Origin: an uncultured bacterium
GTDB lineage: Bacteria > Muiribacteriota > Ozemobacteria > Ozemobacterales > Ozemobacteraceae
NCBI GenBank assembly: GCA_937949615.1
Contig: CALEDQ010000029.1
Span: 62,001 to 126,000, forward strand
Direction: 5' to 3'
Length of the DNA: 64,000 nt
The notes under the pieces are model-generated. The model made no database searches and had not been told where the DNA came from. It saw only the letters and a list, made by a program, of their open reading frames with translations. The first letter of the stretch is position 1; each line of letters starts with the position of its first letter. Both the position numbers and the translations under genes were made by a program. Positions 53,829 through 62,909 of this stretch are shown here, one piece after another.

Positions 53829-54560
53829 ATGAAAAACACAAAACTTTTTTCCGGAACCATAGCTCTCACATTGATCATAGCCCTGCTCACCGGCCAGGCT
53901 CCAGTCAGCGCTGCCGAAAAACAGGAAAACAAGACGGCATCAGTAAATTTCGTCGCTTTTGACGACGCCGAATACCATACTTCGCCGGATAAGCGAATTG
54001 GCGCAAAAATACTGGTTGACCCGTCAAAGGTCGGGCCTTCGATCGCGACTCTGGTGCATCTGACCTATCTGCCAGGCGCTCACATCGGCAGCCACCGCCA
54101 CGTCTTCGTGACCGAGATCATTCATGTTCTCGAAGGCAATCTGACCCTGCGTATTGGCGATGAAATAAAAATTCTTGGCCCGAACAGCACCGCTTTTATT
54201 CCCGCCAAGTCTTTTCACGAATACCTCAACGATTCTACCGACGTTGTAAAATTCCTGCAGTATTATTCACCGTCCGGCCCCGAAGAAGAGTATCGCAACT
54301 GGACCAAACCGGCTGCCGATGAAGCCGCTGCTGTCAAAGCCGCGCCGGAGAAAAAAGAAGAAGCAAAACATGTGGTAGCACAGCCATTGCCGACAGTTCC
54401 CGGCAGCCCAACCGAAGTTAAACTTGGTGGTGTCGTCGAGAAACCGGCTGAGCCCAAAAAAGTTGAAGACAAAGACCGGCTTTCGCTCAGCAGTCAGCCA
54501 CCCAGCGTCGCCTCGGCTGCGAAGACAATCAAAGCCGTCGAAAAGTCTGGAAACAAATAA
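53829..54560 (+). CDS. Exported cupin-domain protein
   Basis: 243 residues from the ATG at 53829, where a signal peptide begins (MKNTKLFSGTIALTLIIALL, cleaved after VSAA). Residues about 60-150 form a cupin barrel: motif 1 is GAHIGSHRHVFVTEIIHVLEG with metal ligands His, His and Glu, motif 2 is PAKSFHEYLND with the last His. A Pro/Ala/Lys/Glu-rich tail (about 165-243) is low complexity. Such single-cupin periplasmic proteins often bind a metal and a small ligand; the substrate is unknown. It is the first gene of the plus-strand pilus run, 2 bases before the TPR gene, but it may simply share the transcript. Confidence 0.82.
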   Translation: MKNTKLFSGTIALTLIIALLTGQAPVSAAEKQENKTASVNFVAFDDAEYHTSPDKRIGAKILVDPSKVGPSIATLVHLTYLPGAHIGSHRHVFVTEIIHVLEGNLTLRIGDEIKILGPNSTAFIPAKSFHEYLNDSTDVVKFLQYYSPSGPEEEYRNWTKPAADEAAAVKAAPEKKEEAKHVVAQPLPTVPGSPTEVKLGGVVEKPAEPKKVEDKDRLSLSSQPPSVASAAKTIKAVEKSGNK

Positions 54561-54562
54561 TA

Positions 54563-55315
54563 ATGACTGCAGATGCGCCCAGATCCTATTACAGTGAAGG
54601 ACTGATCGAAGAGGCGGTTCAGGAAAACCAGCGCAAACTGGCCGGAGAACCGGGTAATCATCTGCTCAGATGCAGCCTGGCAAATGGCCTGGTGCGCCTG
54701 GGCAGATTTGAAGAGGCAATCGAGCATTATCAGAAATGCATCGAACTGAGCCCCAACAGCGAATACTGGAACAATCTCGGCAAGGCTCTTCTCAACGCCG
54801 GCCGCTATCAGGAAGCCGTCGACGCTTTCGCCAGGGTCATCGAAAAGAATCGCTGGCCGGATGCGTTTTTTCATCAGGCCCAGGCCTATCGCAGTCTTGG
54901 CATACTGGAAAAAGCTAACGATCAGCTCTGCGAAGCAATCAAGCTCAACCCCAAATACCGCGAAGCACTCAATGAAAGGGCGCATATTCTTGAGGCTCTG
55001 AACCGCAAAGACGAAGCTCTGAACGAGTACAAAAAGGTCATAGCCCTCTTCTTTGCTGAATACCAGGCCCAGGACGCAGAAGATTACTGTTACGAAACCT
55101 CTGTATTACTCGACAACAATGACCTGGTTGAAGAACTGATCAGACAGCTGCGCCGCTACATTCAGAAATACCCAGGCTTTGCAGACGGTTATTACAAACT
55201 CGGTCAGGCTCTTGAGGCCAAAGGGCTGAAAAACGAAGCGATGATGGCTTTTCGCAAGGCCCTTGAAATCAACCCAAGCTACGAAACCGCCAGAAAATGC
55301 TTCTGGAAAAGATAA
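54563..55315 (+). CDS. TPR-repeat protein
   Basis: 250 residues, no signal peptide. About five tetratricopeptide repeats are visible with the usual small-residue spacing (LANGLVRLGRFEEAIEHYQK, LGKALLNAGRYQEAVDAFAR, RAHILEALNRKDEALNEYKK, LGQALEAKGLKNEAMMAFRK). Cytosolic scaffold for protein contacts. Situated 12 bases before pilB in an apparent operon; PilF/PilW-type TPR proteins help pilus assembly in other bacteria, but those are lipoproteins and this is not. Confidence 0.82.
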   Translation: MTADAPRSYYSEGLIEEAVQENQRKLAGEPGNHLLRCSLANGLVRLGRFEEAIEHYQKCIELSPNSEYWNNLGKALLNAGRYQEAVDAFARVIEKNRWPDAFFHQAQAYRSLGILEKANDQLCEAIKLNPKYREALNERAHILEALNRKDEALNEYKKVIALFFAEYQAQDAEDYCYETSVLLDNNDLVEELIRQLRRYIQKYPGFADGYYKLGQALEAKGLKNEAMMAFRKALEINPSYETARKCFWKR

Positions 55316-55327
55316 GAGCCCCAAAAA

Positions 55328-57082
55328 ATGTCTGCAAAACCCGGTAATCAACAACGTAAGCGACTCGGCGACATTCTTGTCGAAGCCGGCCTGATCACCG
55401 GTGAACAACTTCAGGAAGCCCTTTCGAAACAGAAAATTCTTGGCAAACGCCTCGGCAAGGTTCTTGTCGAAACCGGCCTGACCAACGAAGACAGCATAGC
55501 CAATACGCTGGCCAGCCAGATGAATATTCCGTGCCTGAACCTCAACGAGGTTACGGTGCCACCGGAAGTTCTGACAACGATTCCAGACGGTATCGTGCGC
55601 AGTCATAACCTGCTGCCGGTCAGACTCGACGGCAACCGTCTGCAGATCAGCATGGCCGACCCGCTCGATGTTTTTATCATCGACGAAATCACCTTTCAGA
55701 CCGGCTACGAACTCGAAATCGCGATCAGTCCTGAATCACAGGTAGAGGCGGCGATCAGACACTATTACGGCAACAGCGACAGTCTGCAGAACGCGGTCGA
55801 TAATATCGCCGCCGAACGCAGTTCTGAAGTGAAACTCGACGAAAGCTTCTTCAACACTTTCGATATCGGTGGCGAAGAACAGAGCGTGCCGATCATCAAT
55901 CTGGTCAACACAATCATTCAGCAGGCCATCAACGACCGCGCCAGCGATATTCACATCGAACCGGATGAAGAAATCATCAGGGTCAGATACAGAATCGACG
56001 GTATTCTCAACGAACTGATGAAAGCGCCGAAGACCATTCAGAGCGAACTGCTGTCACGTCTCAAAATCATGGCGCAGATGGACATTTCAGAGAAACGCCT
56101 GCCACAGGACGGCCGCATCAAGGTAAAGGTTCAAAACAAGAGCATTGACCTGCGCGTATCGTCGTTACCAACCGTTTTTGGCGAGAAAATCGTCATACGT
56201 ATTCTCGACAAGAGCCGCATGCAGCTGACCCTCGACCAGGTCGGTTTCGACGAAGACCTGCTCGACCTGTTCAAGACCCTTTCATCATCACCGAACGGCA
56301 TCATTCTGATGACCGGCCCTACCGGGTCGGGCAAAACCTCGACTCTGTATGCCGCCATCAATTTCATCAGAAACGGGCAGATCAACATCACCACCGTTGA
56401 AGACCCGGTCGAATACCTTATTCCGAGCATCAACCAGGTGCAGGTTCGCCCAGAAATCGGCCTGACCTTTGCACGCACACTGCGCTCGATTCTGCGCCAG
56501 GATCCGAACGTAATTCTGATCGGCGAAATCCGCGATTTCGAAACCGCCCAGATTGCTATAGAATCTGCCCTTACCGGCCACCTGGTCTTTTCGACCCTGC
56601 ACACCAACGACGCCGCTTCGGCAGTTACACGTCTGATCGAGATGGGTGTCGAACCATACCTGGTCGCCTCTGCTGTTATCGGGGTTGGCGGTCAGCGCCT
56701 GGTCAGAAAAATCTGCCCCTCATGCAAAACTGCGTATAAACCAGACGGTGAAGCGCTGGAACTTCTCACCGAACACGGGCATGAGAACGCCGAACTGTTT
56801 AAAGGCAAAGGCTGTCTGACCTGCCGTCGCACCGGCTATACCGGTCGAACTGCCATTCACGAGATCATGACGATCAATGACGAAATTCACAGCCTGATTC
56901 TTAAATCAGTTTCGGCGAGAGATATCAGGCAGGCCGCGATTCGCGGCGGTATGCGCACCATGCGCGTCGACGGCATTTTCAAGGCTGTCAGAGGTGTGAC
57001 CACCATCGATGAAGTAATGCGCCTGACCCGCGGCGAAGAGATCCGCCGGGCTATTGCTACTGATGAGGAGTCTGAGCAGTGA
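55328..57082 (+). CDS. pilB: Type IV pilus/T2SS assembly ATPase PilB
   Basis: 584 residues, the normal length. Residues about 10-150 are the MshEN/T2SSE N-domain (GDILVEAGLITGEQLQEALS; ISMADPLDVFIIDEI). The ATPase has GPTGSGKTST Walker A at 330, DPNVILIGEIRD Walker B at 392, the His box ESALTGHLVFSTLHTNDA, and zinc cysteines 463/466 and 496/499. It powers pilin polymerisation on the cytoplasmic face. It shares over 300 residues of architecture with the 1173-residue paralogue at 3604 but lacks the C-terminal extension. Its stop overlaps the GTG of pilC. Confidence 0.95.
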   Translation: MSAKPGNQQRKRLGDILVEAGLITGEQLQEALSKQKILGKRLGKVLVETGLTNEDSIANTLASQMNIPCLNLNEVTVPPEVLTTIPDGIVRSHNLLPVRLDGNRLQISMADPLDVFIIDEITFQTGYELEIAISPESQVEAAIRHYYGNSDSLQNAVDNIAAERSSEVKLDESFFNTFDIGGEEQSVPIINLVNTIIQQAINDRASDIHIEPDEEIIRVRYRIDGILNELMKAPKTIQSELLSRLKIMAQMDISEKRLPQDGRIKVKVQNKSIDLRVSSLPTVFGEKIVIRILDKSRMQLTLDQVGFDEDLLDLFKTLSSSPNGIILMTGPTGSGKTSTLYAAINFIRNGQINITTVEDPVEYLIPSINQVQVRPEIGLTFARTLRSILRQDPNVILIGEIRDFETAQIAIESALTGHLVFSTLHTNDAASAVTRLIEMGVEPYLVASAVIGVGGQRLVRKICPSCKTAYKPDGEALELLTEHGHENAELFKGKGCLTCRRTGYTGRTAIHEIMTINDEIHSLILKSVSARDIRQAAIRGGMRTMRVDGIFKAVRGVTTIDEVMRLTRGEEIRRAIATDEESEQ

Positions 57083-58293
57083 CCAGAAGGTTTGCTTACA
57101 AAGCTCTCGACGTCAAGGGCAAACCTATGGAAGGCTTCATGGAAGCCGCAACCGCCGAAGAAGTTGGCACCTGGCTGGCAGACCGCAGCTATTTCGTTCT
57201 CGAAATCACCGCCGCCCCCTTACAGAGCCTCGTTGCATCCGGCACTTCAGATCTCAAGATCGCGCCGCATGCCATGAACTTTTTTCTGCTGCAGCTGTCG
57301 AGCCTTATCAATGCCGGTTGCCCGCTGATAATGAGTCTGCACGCTCTCTACCGGCAGCTGCCAAACTGCCCGCTGAAGACTCTGCTTAAAGACCTGCGCG
57401 AAAAGATCGAGTCGGGCAAATCTTTTTCTGATGCTCTCAAAAGCCATCGCAGCGTTTTCTCGAACCTTTTCATCACCATGGTCGAGGTTGGCGAAATCGG
57501 CGGCATTCTCGGCGAGATTCTCGAACGCTACTCTTACATTCATGATGCGATGTACCGTCTGCGCGCCAAGATCATCAAGTCAATGATTTACCCGGCAATT
57601 CTGCTGCTCAACACCGTCATTGTCGCCTGGGCGCTGCTGGTTTATGTTTTTCCGGTTTTCATCGAAAAGATTCAATCACACGGCCAGATACTGCCGCTGC
57701 CAACCCGCATCGTTCTTACTGCATCGAATTTTCTGACCGGGCATTCGATTCTGATTATTTCGATAATTGGGCTGACAATCGCCATGTTTATACTGTTGCG
57801 CCGCACCGAAAGTGGCGCGCGCCGCATCGCTGAAGCCACGATCCGCCTGCCGCTGTTCGGGCCGGTTATTCAGCAGATGGAAATGTCTCTCTTTGCCCGC
57901 ATTCTCGGCACTCTGCTGAAATGCGGCGTGCCGATTCTGACCTCGCTGCAGGCGGTTGAGAAGGCATTGAACAATCTTGTCTATAAAGAAGCCATAAATA
58001 ATATCCGCGAGTCGGTCAGCCGTGGTGAGTCGCTTTCGCAGTCAGCGGGACGCTTTCGCCACCTTTTTCCTGAGAGCATTATTCTGATGACCGATGTCGG
58101 TGAACGTGGCGGCAACACTGGCGAAATGCTCGAAAAAGCCGGGATTATTTATGAACGTGACCTTGAACTGACCCTTGAAACTGCAGTATCGCTGATTCAG
58201 CCAGCTCTGGTAATCTTTCTGGCGATTTTTGTCGTGACTCTGGCACTTGCCATGTACATGCCATTGTTTGACATAATTAAGACGGTGCGTTAA
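57079..58293 (+). CDS. pilC: Inner-membrane platform protein PilC/GspF
   Basis: 404 residues. Two repeated cytoplasmic T2SSF domains (residues about 68-190 and 270-390; for example GKSFSDALKSHRSVFSNLFI TM-preceding and SLSQSAGRFRHLFPESIILM) separated by membrane segments (ILLLNTVIVAWALLVYVFPV; ILIISIIGLTIAMFILL) and a last one near the end (PALVIFLAIFVVTLALAMYM). It couples PilB to pilin extraction. The start is GTG at 57079 overlapping the pilB stop (GTGA). Confidence 0.94.
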   Translation: MTRRFAYKALDVKGKPMEGFMEAATAEEVGTWLADRSYFVLEITAAPLQSLVASGTSDLKIAPHAMNFFLLQLSSLINAGCPLIMSLHALYRQLPNCPLKTLLKDLREKIESGKSFSDALKSHRSVFSNLFITMVEVGEIGGILGEILERYSYIHDAMYRLRAKIIKSMIYPAILLLNTVIVAWALLVYVFPVFIEKIQSHGQILPLPTRIVLTASNFLTGHSILIISIIGLTIAMFILLRRTESGARRIAEATIRLPLFGPVIQQMEMSLFARILGTLLKCGVPILTSLQAVEKALNNLVYKEAINNIRESVSRGESLSQSAGRFRHLFPESIILMTDVGERGGNTGEMLEKAGIIYERDLELTLETAVSLIQPALVIFLAIFVVTLALAMYMPLFDIIKTVR

Positions 58294-58341
58294 ATTAACA
58301 CAACTGCGTTTGACGTGTTGCAAAAAATTCGTGGAGGCTCT

Positions 58342-58857
58342 ATGCGAAGAAAAGGTTTTTCACTTGTCGAGTTATTGATCGTTGTTCTGGTAATAGGCAT
58401 TCTGGTTGCCATTGCCATTCCGCGTTACCAGAGTATCGCCTCCATTGCGCGCGCCAAATCATGCCTTTCCAATCAGAAGGGTATCGAAAGCCTTATCTCC
58501 CTCTGGGAAGCGAAAAATTTTGAGCTTGATATCGGCAAAAACCGCTGGGCATGGGTTGACCGCTCGGGCAACCTGCGCTGGAAATATTCCAACGCGCTGC
58601 TGCAGCTGAATGACATTGCCAAAGACACCAAGCTTTTCATCTGCCCCGAAGCCGCCAACCGCTGGGGTTACACCTGGAACGGTTCGAGCTACCGCTTTTA
58701 CAGCACCGATAATACCGGCCTGTGGATCATCGGTTCAGACGGCAAGATGGGTGGCCGCGGCGTTGTCTGCGCCCTCCGCCTTGGCACCCGCTGGATCGGC
58801 ATGAACGGTCAGATGGGCCCCGACGGCTCAAAGGACAGTGCCCACCACTACTGGTAA
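58342..58857 (+). CDS. Type IV pilin / major pseudopilin (GspG-like)
   Basis: 171 residues from the ATG at 58342, which has GGAGG 6 nt upstream; the upstream codon at 58315 is rejected. The leader is only five residues (MRRKG), followed by FSLVELLIVVLVIGILVAIA IPRYQ-type helix with Glu at +5, the strongest pilin signature in the window. The globular part has two Cys (SCLSNQ, FICPEA) that could form a disulfide and ends DSAHHYW. Being first after pilC and nearest to consensus, it is the best candidate for the main pilus subunit. Confidence 0.88.
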   Translation: MRRKGFSLVELLIVVLVIGILVAIAIPRYQSIASIARAKSCLSNQKGIESLISLWEAKNFELDIGKNRWAWVDRSGNLRWKYSNALLQLNDIAKDTKLFICPEAANRWGYTWNGSSYRFYSTDNTGLWIIGSDGKMGGRGVVCALRLGTRWIGMNGQMGPDGSKDSAHHYW

Positions 58858-58861
58858 GCTG

Positions 58862-59356
58862 ATGGCAGTCAGCCGCGACTTCAATTCGCCAGCGGCCCGT
58901 TCCACGCTCTTTACAGGCAGTCGCCTCCACCAACGCAGTCTGCATTCTGCCGGTAAATTGAGTGGCAAGGGTTTTTCGCTGATTGAAGTTCTTATGGTCG
59001 TTCTGGTAATGGGCATACTCTGCGGCACCGGCATCTCGATCTACGCAGGCGTAACCCACGATTCGCAGACCCGTGCCAGAACCGACGAGCTGCAAAGCTT
59101 TTTTCAGGCCTGCAGATTACGTGCCAGCATGCGCAGAACGCCTTTGCGTATCGTTTTTCGCAATCAGACCTTTACTGTCGAACAATCCGGTTCACTTCAG
59201 CTGCGCATGCCCGAACTCGACGGCAGTTCGGTTTTTGAAACAATCGATGTTGGCGCCGACGGCATTTTCAGTCATGCCGGGCAGCGGGTAAAAACACTTA
59301 ATCTGGCGTTGCGCATGCCGGGCAACAAACTTGAAACGGTCAACCTGGAACTCTGA
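58862..59356 (+). CDS. Minor prepilin, GspH/FimT-like
   Basis: 164 residues from the ATG at 58862. The signal GKG then FSLIEVLMVVLVMGILCGTG has Gly at -1 and Glu at +5. The region before it is unusually long (about 36 residues) for a prepilin leader, so the true start may be the TTG at 58958, which would give a six-residue leader; a GTG at 58838 inside the previous gene is a third option. After the helix, QTRARTDELQSFFQACRLRA and RRTPLRIVFRNQTFTVEQSG resemble GspH/FimT, the minor pilin that starts fibre assembly. Confidence 0.82.
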   Translation: MAVSRDFNSPAARSTLFTGSRLHQRSLHSAGKLSGKGFSLIEVLMVVLVMGILCGTGISIYAGVTHDSQTRARTDELQSFFQACRLRASMRRTPLRIVFRNQTFTVEQSGSLQLRMPELDGSSVFETIDVGADGIFSHAGQRVKTLNLALRMPGNKLETVNLEL

Positions 59357-59757
59357 TGCAGAAATATTTTTATAGAACCGCATTATCAAAAGGGTTTTCG
59401 CTTATCGAAATCCTGATTTCCCTGCTGGTTCTTTCAGGCGCCATTGCCACGATGTTTTCTGGTTTCGAAGCGTCGAGCCAGCTCGATATGCAGGCTGCCT
59501 TCGAATCTGAGGCAGCATACATTGCTGAAAGAGAAATTGAACTCGTCAAATCAGACCTGCTGGCTGGTCGACTGGCAGCCGCTGCTGCCGGGCGACCCGG
59601 CCGTTTTAGAATGAAGCCGGGCTGGAAAGTCGCCACCGCCATTGCCGCGCCAGACAGTGACGGCGCCGTGCGCCTGCAGATCACCACACACAAGGGCGAA
59701 CGTTCTTTTCAGCTTGAATCATTCGTTTTTGTTCCCGGTTCGGAGGTGAAGCAGTGA
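59356..59757 (+). CDS. Minor prepilin, GspI/PilV-like
   Basis: 133 residues. MQKYFYRTALSKG then FSLIEILISLLVLSGAIATM has the Gly/-1 and Glu/+5 signal. The remainder (AAYIAEREIELVKSDLLAGR) resembles the short GspI/PilV proteins. The ATG overlaps the previous stop (TGATG), and its own stop overlaps the next gene (GTGA), so the minor pilins are translated in a coupled series. Confidence 0.85.
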   Translation: MQKYFYRTALSKGFSLIEILISLLVLSGAIATMFSGFEASSQLDMQAAFESEAAYIAEREIELVKSDLLAGRLAAAAAGRPGRFRMKPGWKVATAIAAPDSDGAVRLQITTHKGERSFQLESFVFVPGSEVKQ

Positions 59758-60152
59758 AACTTCGCCAGGGCTTCTCGCTGATCGAAATTTCCATGGTCAT
59801 TTTCATCATGGGTTTAACAATTACCGCGCTGCTGCAGATGTTCGAATGGAGCCACATGCGCTACCGGGCTATAAGTTCCGGCTGGCAGCAGCGGGTCGGT
59901 TTTGCCGAGATCAGGGTCTGGCTGCGCGAGCAAATCTCTGCCGCTTCCCCCGAAAAACTCGATGCGGCAGCTATCAACAAGGCAATAAAACTGCCTGACC
60001 ATTATTTTGTCAACGGTCTGAAGGTTACCCGCCACGACGATGAGACCTGGTTTGTGCAGCTTGAACTCTGCGAAGACCGCAACCATAACGGGCAGGCAGA
60101 AAGCAGCGAGACCCTCAACCGCCTTTTCTGTTTCAGGAGGCGCTCAGTATGA
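59754..60152 (+). CDS. Minor prepilin, GspJ/PilW-like
   Basis: 132 residues from a GTG at 59754. MKLRQG then FSLIEISMVIFIMGLTITAL is a full prepilin signal. The globular domain is short, with two Cys (ELCEDRN, LFCFRR) and EDRNHNGQAESSETLN, an Asp/Asn-rich loop that could bind calcium. Shorter than GspJ, so the type is tentative. Confidence 0.82.
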   Translation: MKLRQGFSLIEISMVIFIMGLTITALLQMFEWSHMRYRAISSGWQQRVGFAEIRVWLREQISAASPEKLDAAAINKAIKLPDHYFVNGLKVTRHDDETWFVQLELCEDRNHNGQAESSETLNRLFCFRRRSV

Positions 60153-60556
60153 ACCGACGCGGCTTCAGCCTCTATCTGACCTTTCTTGTAACCACGATTA
60201 TTTTCATTCTGGTGACCGGCAGCCAGCAGATCAGCCGCAACGCCCTCGACCTTGGTCGCAGTGATGCCATTGAAGCTGTCGTCTTTCATGCCGCCGATGG
60301 CGGTCTTGAAAGAGGCCTGGCAAAACTGCGCAGGAATTTCAAGCCGTTTTCATTCGATTACGTTTCTAAACACGGTAATCATCGCAGCATCCTGGTTACT
60401 GTAACTGCGGCCGGACAGAAAACCGGTATGGATATCAAAGCAACCGCTGTTCTTTTTGAGGGCAGCCGGGAAGTTTCTCGACGTTCACTGGCCCGGGTGG
60501 CGGTTCTGAATCAGTCAGGCAGAACCGGCAGCGGCAGATTTGTGGAGGCCTCATGA
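60149..60556 (+). CDS. Minor prepilin-like protein, PilX-like, without Glu5
   Basis: 135 residues. MNRRG then FSLYLTFLVTTIIFILVTGS has the cleavage-site Gly but no Glu at +5, as in PilX/GspK-type proteins and in the 836-residue protein at 50654. The next helix, AVVFHAADGGLERGLAKLRR, matches the PilX N-region. GGAGG precedes its ATG, which overlaps the previous stop. Confidence 0.8.
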   Translation: MNRRGFSLYLTFLVTTIIFILVTGSQQISRNALDLGRSDAIEAVVFHAADGGLERGLAKLRRNFKPFSFDYVSKHGNHRSILVTVTAAGQKTGMDIKATAVLFEGSREVSRRSLARVAVLNQSGRTGSGRFVEAS

Positions 60557-62232
60557 AGAAGAAATCGCAAAACGGTCTGTATATCGCATTTGATATCGGC
60601 ACCGTATCAATCAAAGCAGCAGTCATTGAATTAACCGAACGTGGCCGGCGCCTTGCCGCCATTGAGGAAGAACTGCTCAAGCCTGTTTCTGCCTACCCCG
60701 GCGAGGAGGAATTCAGACAGCAGCTTATCGAAGCTCTCAAAAACCTCGCCACCCGTCTGCCAATGCAGCAGTGCTGCGAAGTTTCGGCTTTGTTTGCCAA
60801 CCGTGAGCTGCAGATCAAGATTATCGAGCTGCCAGCCCAGGTTCAGCCTGACCAGATAGAAAAGCTCCTCAACTGGGAAGCGAAAAAGCTTCTATCGCCG
60901 GCATTTCGCGAAGAGCCTTACGCCTTTTCATATAAAATTCTGCACAAGAACCCGTACACAGTAGCGCTGACCGTAGTGCCGGAGCGACTGCTCGAAAGGT
61001 TTACAGAACTTTTCGCAAAAGCCGGTATCAATTTGTCAGGAGCTTACCCCGAAGTCTACGGCGCCCACGAACTCAAGGAAATCGTTGACATATCGGGCTT
61101 GCCGGCTCTTTCTATTGTGAATTTCGGTCATTCGGGTACAAACCTGCAGATTTTTTCGGCCGGTGAACTCAAGTTCTACCGCTTCATTCCATCGGGGATG
61201 GCTGACATGTCAGACCCGCCGACCGATGGCGAGCTCGAAATGTATTCGCAGAAAATACGCTTCAGCTTCGACTATTTCAGAGCAGTCAGCAAACTAAACC
61301 AGATCGACATTCTCTATTTCATGGGTGGTGGTGCGGCGCAGCCAGGCGTTCTGCCATTTGAACGCAGCTATTTCAACCCGACCCGGGTAAACATAGTCGA
61401 CGTCTCTTCTGGCCTCGATATCAGCCCGGTCATGCCGGAGCTCACTGACAACCAGCCGGCTGAAGAAAGACAGCGCCGCCTGCTCGCCTATATTCCGACA
61501 GTCGGCGCCTCTTTGGCCGGTCTTGCCGAAGACGCAGAGAGCATGAACCTGACCGGCAGACTGAAAAACAAAAGGCGTGAGCTCAAAATGGAAAAGCTCG
61601 CCGGCCTTCTGCCAGTCTGGATTACCGCAGCCTGTCTGGTTTTAAGCATTATACTGCTGCTGGCCAGTCATAATTCAATGAAAGCCGAACTGGATACAGT
61701 CAACAGTCAGCTCGGCTTTCTAAAAATGAATACTGACGCGGCCATGATCAAGCTCAGCAAACATCGCGCCACCACAGAAACCCAGATAAAACTTTCGCCA
61801 CAGGCCAAAAAAGCGCTTGAGCCAGTCATGAAAGCCAGAACTGCCACTGCCGATGCGCTGTTTCACACAATCGACAAACAACCCGCCGGTCTGCGGGCCG
61901 AAGAGATCCTTGTCAGAACTGAACTTGAAGCTGAATCGATTTCTCTTGCCAGCCAGGTCGACGCATCACCTCAGAGTGATGAGCCGGAACAGGAACCAAC
62001 CTCACCTTATGTCAGCCGACTGAGTCCGGAAACTGGCGATGAACAACAGTTACGCGAAGGACTGAAAGGGCAGATACTCATCATCAAAGGAACTGCCGAC
62101 ACACCGGCTGCCGTCGGGCAATATGCCGAAAATCTTATAGGCAGAAGAGCAATAAAACGCATAAGAAGCCTCAAGACCCGTAAGGGCAGAGCTTCCGGGA
62201 TTGAATTCCTTCTCAAGGGAGAACTGCCATGA
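60553..62232 (+). CDS. PilM-PilN fusion protein
   Basis: 559 residues. Residues 1-340 are a PilM-type actin-like ATPase (GLYIAFDIGTVSIKAAVIEL nucleotide site; LPALSIVNFGHSGTNLQIFS; ILYFMGGGAAQPGVL). A single membrane segment follows at about 352-374 (LLPVWITAACLVLSIILLLA), then a coiled coil and a ferredoxin-like periplasmic domain as in PilN. The two proteins, separate in Pseudomonas, are here one polypeptide linking the cytoplasmic ring to the periplasmic alignment complex; GspL of type II secretion has the same overall layout. GGAGG precedes the ATG; the gene overlaps both neighbours by 4 bases. Confidence 0.88.
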   Translation: MKKKSQNGLYIAFDIGTVSIKAAVIELTERGRRLAAIEEELLKPVSAYPGEEEFRQQLIEALKNLATRLPMQQCCEVSALFANRELQIKIIELPAQVQPDQIEKLLNWEAKKLLSPAFREEPYAFSYKILHKNPYTVALTVVPERLLERFTELFAKAGINLSGAYPEVYGAHELKEIVDISGLPALSIVNFGHSGTNLQIFSAGELKFYRFIPSGMADMSDPPTDGELEMYSQKIRFSFDYFRAVSKLNQIDILYFMGGGAAQPGVLPFERSYFNPTRVNIVDVSSGLDISPVMPELTDNQPAEERQRRLLAYIPTVGASLAGLAEDAESMNLTGRLKNKRRELKMEKLAGLLPVWITAACLVLSIILLLASHNSMKAELDTVNSQLGFLKMNTDAAMIKLSKHRATTETQIKLSPQAKKALEPVMKARTATADALFHTIDKQPAGLRAEEILVRTELEAESISLASQVDASPQSDEPEQEPTSPYVSRLSPETGDEQQLREGLKGQILIIKGTADTPAAVGQYAENLIGRRAIKRIRSLKTRKGRASGIEFLLKGELP

Positions 62233-62876
62233 ACAAAGTTGCCGCCAATTCTCTTGCCGCAGTTGTTCTGATGATCGTTGTCTTTTTTGTCGGCCGCCTG
62301 TTCTTTCTCTCGTCAATTCGGACTGAACTGCAGCAGGCCAGTCAGTTGCTCGAAGAAAACCAGAGGAAATATGCGGCGCTTGAAGCCGAAGTCAGCAAGA
62401 TTCAGCCGGAAACCGCTGAAGCAATGGCCGGCAGGAAAAAAGCCAGTGGAGAAAGCAAACTCATAAGAGCCGGCGAAGAAGCTTCATTGTTGCGCCAGAT
62501 AAGCGAAAAGGGTGGCGACAGCTTCAAAATGCATTCTTTTGATCTTATCGAATCTTTCAGAATCAAACCAGAAATGGAAACTGCGGAGGCAGGCGGGCAA
62601 AGCTTCGCCGCCGGCACTCAGGAGCTGCCACAACTCGACGAACAGGGCATGCCAGTCGGACTGGCGGCAGAAGATGACATTGAATGGCCCGGTGTCGAAG
62701 TTGTACCGGCAAAGTTGACATTTGCCACCTCTATCAGAGCCCTGGGCAAATTTCTCAGCGAGGCCGGCCGCAGTATGCCGATCAACTCGATACGTTCTCT
62801 CGATCTCATTATGCGCGATGGTGGCCTGGTAAGAGGCACCCTGGTATTGAATTTTCCGCTGGCCGAAGGTCGCTGA
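62229..62876 (+). CDS. PilO/GspM-like alignment protein
   Basis: 215 residues. One N-terminal membrane helix (LAAVVLMIVVFFVGRLFFLS), a coiled coil (about 28-65), then a ferredoxin-like periplasmic region (VVPAKLTFATSIRALGKFLS; SIRSLDLIMRDGGLVRGTLV). This is the layout of PilO, which pairs with PilN. It overlaps the PilM-PilN gene (ATGA), which supports the assignment more than the divergent sequence does. Confidence 0.78.
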   Translation: MNKVAANSLAAVVLMIVVFFVGRLFFLSSIRTELQQASQLLEENQRKYAALEAEVSKIQPETAEAMAGRKKASGESKLIRAGEEASLLRQISEKGGDSFKMHSFDLIESFRIKPEMETAEAGGQSFAAGTQELPQLDEQGMPVGLAAEDDIEWPGVEVVPAKLTFATSIRALGKFLSEAGRSMPINSIRSLDLIMRDGGLVRGTLVLNFPLAEGR

Positions 62877-62909
62877 CCCAAACCAGATTCTGATCTCAGG
62901 AGACACAAA

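Noticed and set aside
54494..54985. Minus-strand 163-residue ORF opposite the TPR gene
   Set aside because: The plus-strand TPR frame is clearly coding and coupled to its neighbours; the antisense frame has no recognisable domain.
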